Source: Liolophura sinensis (Eukaryota > Mollusca > Polyplacophora > Chitonida > Chitonidae). From it: DNA of 64,000 bases. Location of the stretch: the NCBI RefSeq assembly GCF_032854445.1, contig NC_088304.1, positions 13,467,704 through 13,531,703 of the forward strand, given 5' to 3'. Within the stretch, counting starts at the first letter, position 1. Each line of letters opens with the position of its first letter. A program made the translations under genes and the position numbers. Below, in pieces: positions 57,216 through 64,000 of the stretch. Below the pieces are notes generated by a model. That model was not told the DNA's origin, did not search any database, and worked only from the letters and a program-made list of their open reading frames with translations.

Positions 57216-58355
57216 CCTTAACAAATCTTATATAGGCAACCTTAGAGAAGACGACATAACTTTTTGAGTATTTTTTAATATTCATTGGTTCAAAATTCTA
57301 GGCACATTCTTGTGTGTGTTTCAACGTGATATAGTCTGTATGACTCAAATCACCTGAACGAATACATTCCTAGGTACAGTGGATTGTGTTTGCATCTAGC
57401 CCTACTTTTGAACATGTATAGTCTTGTTCGTTGCTAAATATACGTGTATAATACAACTCGAAGAGATATTGACTGACAGAAATTGTTCCAGTTCAAACTG
57501 CCGCCGCTCTGATGGTGTATTGATCAAGTAAAAACTATCTTCGGGTCAGTGGCGGTATGGTAAAACTTCATGGTTAATCCGCCAGACACGGACCTCAACG
57601 AGAGCCTCTTGTCATGGCTATGTTTGTTGAAATACGCGTAGCTATGGGCATTGTTGTCACTTGATCAATAAAACGTTTCAGGTGCTGTGTCGGTTTCGCC
57701 TCTTTTATTGTCAGAGCTTCTGCGTCCCAGTGAGGTGAACTCGATAGCAATGGCGCTCTCCAAGCCATGGCGGTAGATTCGAATAAATCGTTGGAGTCGG
57801 TCTCTCGTAGATGAGGGACTTGACCTGCTTGACTTTTGGGTTATCTCAGGGTATTGTTTGTTTTTTGTTGTTGTTTTTTTTTTTTTTTTTTCTTTTGTGT
57901 GTGTGTGTGTTGTTTTGCTTTGTGACAATCTGTTGTAGAATGGAGAATAAAGCGTTTTGGTTTTTAAAAAACAGAAACAAAACATATTTCAGCTGGCTAG
58001 AGAATTACAGCCATGGGCTACAGAAATGTATTATGTATAACCAGCCTGTTATATGAAACCCGTGTGCCATTATTATCAAATCAGTTCTCCAGCAGTTATA
58101 ATGCAAATCTTTTATGCAGCTTCGTGGATACCTATCGGCTGCTGGTTGCCCAGGAGACATACGTAGCCTACTGCACTTTGAACTACGAGACTTTAATAGT
58201 TGATAGTTGTTGGTAATTGTCTTTTCTTAGCATACAACACGTACAACCAGTGGCGGGAACAAGCAACATAAACAAGCGCTTTCTGTTCAGTCATACTGTT
58301 TATTGGATAATTATATCACGAAGGCTGACTTGTTGTTGTTGTTGTTTTTGTTGCT

Positions 58356-58709
58356 GAGTGAGTGAGTAAGTGCTTGGGGTTTAACGTCGTACTCAACAAT
58401 TTTTCAGTCATATGACGACGAAGGAATCATTAGGGTGCGTGTACGGGTAATGTGCCTCCTTGTTGCAGGACGGATTTCCACCGCTCTTTTATTTAGTGCT
58501 GCTTCACTGAGACGACGTACCGAAGGCAAGTAAGCCGCCCCGCCCGAGCCATTATACTGATACGGGTCAACCAGTCGTTGCACTATCCCCTTCATGCTGA
58601 ACGCCAAGCGAGGAAGTTACAACTTCCTCTTTTGAAGTCTTAGGTATGACTCGATCAAGGATTGATCCTGGATCTACCGGTCCCGAAGCGGGCGCTCTAC
58701 CAACTGTGT
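58356..58709 (-). mobile_element. SINE family B, full length, distinct tRNA head
   Basis: (GAGT)n tail, GCTTGGGGTTTAACGTCGTA, GGGTCAACCAGTCG, and on the minus strand a tRNA-like head with AGTTGGTAGAGCGCCCGC and B-box-like GGATCAATCC. The head differs from those at 9480 and 31794. Confidence 0.82.
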
Positions 58710-59979
58710 TGTTGCTGAGAGGTGACCAAGTACAAGGCTTCATTTGATAGGAAATACTTAGCATTGTGATGGGCGTTGAATGTAAATCGTACAAAGTCTC
58801 TAAATGACCGATTCGATGTAGCGGTTATCAGTGATGCATGCAAATTATAACACGCATGTTAATCTCCAATGATTGTCCCAGTCGCGGTAAGTATGGGTGA
58901 TAATTTGAAAACGAGTTTCTATACCGGAGGTTATGTTAACGAGGCTTTGTGGAAAGAATGACGTCATATCCTCATCGTGATCACCATACCAACCCGCGTG
59001 AGTTGACGAACTGAACCCCGCCAAACAGACAGGATATGACATCATAATGACTCGATTTCCTTTCCAAAGTGATTTTTGTTGTGTAAGAGAAAGTCAAATG
59101 GTGTGCATGTGATCATTAGACTGTTGAATTCGTTTTTTCGTTGCTGCGTGCAATATATTTGGTAACAGTACGGGATACACGGAAATGTAGAGCAATGAAC
59201 AGTCTGTATGTATTACTGTCATTTGATAACTCAGTTGTTGTTCGGTAATAATGGAGCCAGCTGTGTGAACAATTAAAATGGCAGTTGTAAAAATTGGATA
59301 ATTTTATGTACATTACTAAGTACTGATAAGAAAAGAAGACTATCACACTTAGGTTATTGAATAGTCATTATCCATATTTCAGTGCGCTAAGAAAAAGTAT
59401 GAAAATAGATACAGCCATGCATGATACAAGCTGATGTTCACTGTGTAGTATAATCTAAACAAAACGGAGATCAGTTTTCTGCCAGACTCCATTTGAATAG
59501 CTGATTAGTCGTGTCGATGTATGCGAGTTTAGCCGGTTGATTTTTGTTCTCGGTGGAAAAAAATATAACCATAACATATTTTAAGAAAACATGCAAAAAA
59601 GGAGAAAAACTGGCCACAACAAAGAAATCCTGGCCACAACAGACGCAACAGAAAACCTGTGTCCACAACAAAATAAACTTGTTGATTAATGTGTTTAATC
59701 GCACAGAACAAACACACGTAAAACGTGAAACATGAGAAATATTTGCAAATAAAGTGTCTTGGTCGATGTAGGATTTTATTGTATCTGTTCTGATTAGAAA
59801 TTTGTCAAATCAAGAACTATTGCCAAAAGTGGGTCGTTAAAACAAGTCGGTCCAGTCGGTGAACTCTCATGTGTTCTTTTATTATAAACAAGCGTGTGCG
59901 CCACACTTTGTGTATAGTATTCAGGCTCGTGAAAAAAGCCCTATAAGTCATAAGCACTGCAATGTAATAGAAGAGAAAC

Positions 59980-60050
59980 GCTGGCCGTCGTCGTATAAGT
60001 GAAATATTCTTGAGTACGGCCTAAAGCACCAGTGAAACAATTAAATAAAT
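59980..60050 (+). mobile_element. SINE family A 3' fragment
   Basis: CGTATAAGTGAAATATTCTT then GAGTACGGCCTAAAGCACC. Confidence 0.85.
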
Positions 60051-60059
60051 TTTAAGCGG

Positions 60060-60790
60060 GAAACGCTCCGTATTACAGAAGGTGCTGATGAGCATGAAAT
60101 ACACAGCCGGTCTACAAAATATAGCCAAGGGTAAAATTTGTATAGGCATCACACATGTAAAAAACCGATGGCACGAGGTACAAAAATGTCAAACTTCTGT
60201 AAAGGCTAATTCAGATTTTACCAGGAGCTTGTCACTAACATGCCACTGCTTGTCTGTGCTTTCGGAAGTCATATGTTTCTCTCGAAAATCCCGTGGAGGT
60301 TTTAGGAGTTTAGCGAACCTACGGGCCTGACATTGTTTGATTATGTGGCCATGTTGAATTTGCAATTGACACCACTGCGTCACACGTGGTCAGTCCGCGT
60401 GGTTGCCATAGTTACCTGTAGCCCCTGCAGCCCCGCGTTCGTGTGGCCGAAAATGGCGTTTGGTTGCGACAACGTGAGTGGCAGTGCCTCATCAAATAAT
60501 GGCATTCACTGGAGTTTGGGGGTGGGAAGTAGTGGCTGGGAGGCGAGGCAATGGGCACTTGTTCCGTTGTTGTGACACTGTTGACAGTGAAGCATTCCGG
60601 ACCAGCGGACCCCACGTGCGGACGTTTAAGGCAGTTTATGGAGGATTTAAACGGATTTCTTAACCACACAGTATCGCCTTATCGGAACAATCAGCGTGAA
60701 AACCTTACTACAATATTCTATTATGATTTTTACTGGTTTACTGAAAATGGGGGAACATTAGTCATTTGAAGTTTTATTTAAGGATCGACA
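60060..60790. other. Intron stretch without recognised features
   Basis: Several short overlapping frames, none resembling a known protein. Confidence 0.4.
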
Positions 60791-60804
60791 AGAAGGGCTA
60801 ATTA

Positions 60805-60890
60805 AGATTAATTGACGAGTGGTTATGACGCTTGCCTTTTCATCCCGATAGAACAAACGGGTTTGCGGGGTCAGTCCCGGATACGGGCAG
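60805..60890 (+). mobile_element. tRNA-like SINE head fragment
   Basis: A-box-like AGTGGTTATGACGC and B-box-like GGGGTCAGTCCC about 50 bp apart. No cloverleaf was established, so not a tRNA gene. Confidence 0.45.
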
Positions 60891-60979
60891 GAGATTTGTG
60901 GAATTCCACGCTCTCAGTGTTGGTGGGACCTTGGTGACAATAAGCGGACTACTGTTTGCGTAGTATACACTCAGAAAAT

Positions 60980-61217
60980 TTATCTGTTAGTTTTAACAAA
61001 AACTCTGAGTTGACTGAGTGATACTGGAATGTATTTTGTTATTATAACACAATATTCTGTCATATTCATCATAATATTCTTTTAGTTTAATAGAATCTTT
61101 GAGTAGAATTAATAGAATATGTGTGTTATCTTTAACAGAATAATCTGCTGCAATAACAGAATACATTCTGGCATCACTCAGACCGCGGAATTTCTGTTAA
61201 ATCTAACAGATTATTTT
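60980..61217. mobile_element. Foldback MITE, about 100-bp imperfect inverted arms
   Basis: The left arm from ATCTGTTAGTTTTAACA and the reverse of the right end (ATCTGTTAGATTTAACA) pair, and inner words GAGTGATACTGGAATGTATT / GAGTGATGCCAGAATGTATT also match. No coding frame. Target duplication unclear. Confidence 0.75.
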
Positions 61218-61287
61218 TTTAAGGTAATGTTCGCTGAAGATCACTTGTCTTCCACCAATATGGTGGACGTATCTGTACGTCACATCA

Positions 61288-61320
61288 GGAGTGAGTGCTT
61301 GGGGTTTAACGTCGTACTTA
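61288..61320 (-). mobile_element. SINE family B 3' end fragment
   Basis: GAGTGCTTGGGGTTTAACGT then CGTACTTA. Confidence 0.75.
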
Positions 61321-61630
61321 CGTCACGTATGGAAAACTACGTCGGTAGTTTAGAAAGAGACGACGGTTTACGCCGGACACTCCGGTTTTCCTCCAAGCAT
61401 ATGAAGCTGACCTCTATCATATAACTGGGTCATTCTTGAGTATGGCGTTGTTTACAAGAATCAAATACATAAATATTCAAATCAATTACTTTCAAATTTG
61501 GTATACTGTGGTCTTCATAAATTAGATATAATAACAACGAATTTCATATTGCGTGTTTGGAAGGTGCTTAATAAGGCGTGCAGGTTGTGGCAATTTAAGC
61601 ACTTACATGAACACTTTAAATTCAAATTGA

Positions 61631-61725
61631 CGAGAAGCCCGGATTTTACCCGTTGCTTGTGACCATTTGCCAACTATCAGTATGTTGTCGTTACTCTGGT
61701 TTTAGTCTCCACGCTGTTCCTTTTT
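61631..61725 (-). repeat. Dispersed repeat D, copy 3
   Basis: GTGACCATTTGCCAACTATC, TTGTCG, CTCTGGTTTTAGTC. Confidence 0.65.
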
Positions 61726-61975
61726 ATATTGTTTGTCAGCATAATCAGGGATTCTGCTGGTCGACTAAACATCCTCGCGGCCTGATCTCTTGATATTCTT
61801 GTGTAAGTGTGATGACTACACATTGTTTGAGTATTTCTAGGTCATTGACATCTAAAAATTGACATAAACATCATTGCATTTTGTCAAACCTACTTCTGCT
61901 CAATTCACGGTGCCAGCTGCTACTATCAAATAATTTACATGAACAGTTAGAATAAAACCCTAGCAAAGCTAAACT

Positions 61976-62075
61976 GACAAGAGGCCGAATGTCATCGGTT
62001 ACGTGTGATTTGCCAACTATCACACTGTCATCAGTGCTCTGGGTTAGTCTTCATGCTGTTGCTTTTATGCTCGAA
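61976..62075 (-). repeat. Dispersed repeat D, copy 4
   Basis: GTGATTTGCCAACTATCACA and GCTCTGGGTTAGTCTTCATG. About 345 bp from copy 3, with flanks that also match (TTACATGAACA). Confidence 0.65.
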
Positions 62076-62286
62076 TTCATTGCTTGGGTATGCCTATTTT
62101 GTAGGATTTGAGAGGGCTGTGCAAAGGATTTCTACCTGCAGGAGTTACTGCCCTTTAGATAACGCGCTTAGAGCCCGATTTATACTGTACACATGTATAA
62201 AGTTATACATTACTGTGCACATAAGTTAGTATCAGTGGCGACAGCATGTTTGTGGTTCATAACAGTTTGTATACTTGGCTTTAATT

Positions 62287-62775
62287 ACAGAATAGAGACT
62301 GACAATATACAAGACTACAGAACAGAGACTAACAATATACAAGACTACAGAATAGAGACTAACAATATACAAGACTACAGAATAGAGACTAACAATATAC
62401 AGGACTAGAGAATAGAGACTAACGATATACAAGACTACAGAATAGAGACTAACAATATACAAGACTACAGAATAGAGACTAACAATATACAGGACTAGAG
62501 AATAGAGACTAACGATATACAAGGCTACAGAATAGAGACTAACAATATACAAGACTGGAGAATAAAGACTAGCAATATACATAACTACAGAATAGAGGCT
62601 AAAAATATACAAGACTACAGAATAGAAACTAACAGTATACAAGACTGGAGAATAGAGACTAACAATATACAAGACTGGAGAATAAAGACTAGCAATATAC
62701 ATAACTACAGAATAGAGGCTAAAAATATACAAAACTACAGAATAGAGACTAACAATATACAAAACTGCACAATTG
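62287..62775. repeat. 30-bp minisatellite, 16 copies
   Basis: Unit ACAGAATAGAGACTAACAAT plus ATACAAGACT. The 10-codon period keeps frames open on both strands (203 codons on the minus strand, SLYSVVLYIV repeated). Confidence 0.96.
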
Positions 62776-62779
62776 AGAC

Positions 62780-62895
62780 TAAACACAGAGCCGCGACGAC
62801 AGTGTGATGGCAAATGGTAACGCATATACGCGATGGAATCCACTTAACGATTCGTGTAAATATAAAGGCTGTCGCAGGGAGAATAAAACCAGAGC
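62780..62895 (+). repeat. Dispersed repeat D, copy 5
   Basis: CGCGACGACAGTGTGATGGC, AAATGGTAACGCATATACGC, AAAACCAGAGCAG. Confidence 0.65.
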
Positions 62896-63030
62896 AGAAA
62901 TACGTAAAAAAAAAACATCAACCTGCAGTACCCCGAGCACCTTATGTTTGGTTAAAGCAAAAGTAGGTATACAAAGAGTGCAGTGATGTTAATTGCAATT
63001 TTATTAGATTGCTCTAGAAATACTCCAAAG

Positions 63031-63186
63031 TACGTGTGAAGGTCTACCAGCAGCCTGAGGATGGTTGGGCATTTCCCTCGGACTGTGCCCGTATTCCCCC
63101 AACCTTAATTCTGGTCGCTGTCGTATAAATGAAATATTCATGAGTACGGCATCAAACTCCAATCAAGTAAATATATACATAAATAC
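63031..63186 (+). mobile_element. SINE family A fragment
   Basis: TACGTGTGAAGGTCTACCAG, CTGAGGATGGTTGGGCATTT, GTCGTATAAATGAAATATTC, ATGAGTACGGCATCAAACTC. Confidence 0.85.
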
Positions 63187-63189
63187 AAA

Positions 63190-64000
63190 ATATATATATA
63201 TAGCGGGTGCTGGTATAAGTATCGTTATTCTTGTTAGAATTGGGTGTTAGCGCAAACGCTAAACAGGGCCTGATGTAAAGGTAAACATCCGAGAAAGTTG
63301 GCACATTCCAGTTAGTCACCATGGACAAAGTTTTGTACAGTATGAGAAACGACTAGCAACAAAGGGACAGGGCCGTTTATGACATTTAATACTTTAAAGA
63401 ATACAGCGTGTGTCAATATAAGACCGCCATTTGCAGCCAAATACTGCATGGAAAACATGATTTATCAATTTTACTAATTTTAGAAAAACTATGTGCAGCA
63501 ATATCTGTGTACCATTTATGAAGTCGAATAATGCGGGGAAAATAATGTGACGTAATGTAAGTGTTCTGTTATATAAAGTGTAACACTTAAGGGGAAACTT
63601 AAAGTCTCTCATCAAGAGTACCTCCTAGACATGTATCGCTGGCGATTAGGTACATATCTTTGCGAAGTGAAGTTTAGTATATTCTTAGACATTGTGAAGG
63701 ATGCACTTTTTGTTACCTTGTCCTTGACATGGAGCTCAGTTTACCAAGTATAAGCTAATAGAATTTTGACAGTGCTGTGTATTGTTGTAAGGCTCTCAAC
63801 ATTGGTGTTACATCGGGAAAAAAAACCTCAGCCTAAAACCTTTCTGCTCATATGCTATACTTCATGCAATACGAAACATGTAGCACCGTTTGTGGAACTC
63901 GAGTGGTTAGCAAACCCTGGTGTTAAGCACCTTGTTGCACATGCATATCTGAATAAAATAAGGATTACCAAAATGTGCTTAAATCTTCTTAACCATATCC
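63190..64000. other. Right window edge, nothing recognised
   Basis: AT-rich sequence with no exon-like segment. Confidence 0.4.

Larger units (their letters stand above)
48774..64000 (+). other. First intron of GAS2L (partial), repeat-rich
   Basis: Starts with the donor GTAAGTCATGG. No GAR-domain exon (VRVGGGW-type) was found on the + strand to the window end. A nested gene cannot be excluded, but no frame looks real. Contents are listed separately; 48,800-49,440, 49,650-50,290, 50,390-51,490, 51,600-52,900, 53,400-54,480, 56,750-57,050, 57,220-58,320 and 58,720-59,970 show nothing but low-complexity runs. Confidence 0.6.

Noticed and set aside
62232-62843. 203-codon minus-strand frame with SLYSVVLYIV repeats
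   Set aside because: It is the 30-bp minisatellite read through; both strands stay open because 30 is a multiple of three, and the N-terminal part lies in repeat D.

Overview
This is 64 kb of an animal nuclear genome, most likely a lophotrochozoan: a mollusc first, a brachiopod second. The evidence is spliced genes with GT-AG introns, an AT-rich background with many ACATGTA words, long (TA)n tracts, many minisatellites, and dozens of copies of tRNA-headed SINEs whose 3' ends read like those common in molluscan DNA. I cannot name the species. There are no bacterial features.

Two protein-coding genes can be supported, both on the + strand. The first (about 5.1-25.1 kb) is a LIM-domain kinase (LIMK). 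Fourteen coding exons join in frame to 2,022 nt (673 codons plus stop): a truncated LIM1, a complete LIM2, a PDZ domain, a Ser/Pro/Arg linker and a LIMK-type kinase domain with its activation-loop threonine. The first exon (5138-5217) looks like an alternative start that removes half of LIM1, the same layout as vertebrate LIMK2b. The canonical first LIM1 exon is not visible and probably lies left of the window. The second gene is the first coding exon (48171-48773) of a GAS2-like protein (CH domain); its GAR-domain exons must lie beyond 64,000. LIMK inactivates cofilin and so stabilises actin. GAS2-like proteins link actin to microtubules. Both concern the cytoskeleton, but nothing in the sequence shows co-regulation.

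Layout: 1-5.1 kb non-coding with small tandem repeats; 5.1-25.1 kb LIMK, with introns full of SINEs, foldback elements and minisatellites; 25.1-about 31.4 kb probable LIMK 3' UTR or flank; 31.4-48.1 kb intergenic and repeat-rich, including a degenerate 80-bp satellite at 43.1-44.1 kb and CRE-like sites upstream of GAS2L; 48.2-64 kb GAS2L exon 1 and the start of a very long intron with more SINEs, (TA)n tracts, a 28-bp near-perfect array, a foldback element and a 30-bp minisatellite.

The strongest unexpected signal is in LIMK. A ten-copy 66-bp tandem array (19879-20537) ends exactly at the acceptor of a kinase exon, so most copies carry a decoy 3' splice site; several would put a stop in frame. 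The same gene also carries a decayed duplicate of its LIM1 exon, with a preserved acceptor, directly upstream of the working copy. This is repeated amplification of intron-exon boundaries within one gene.
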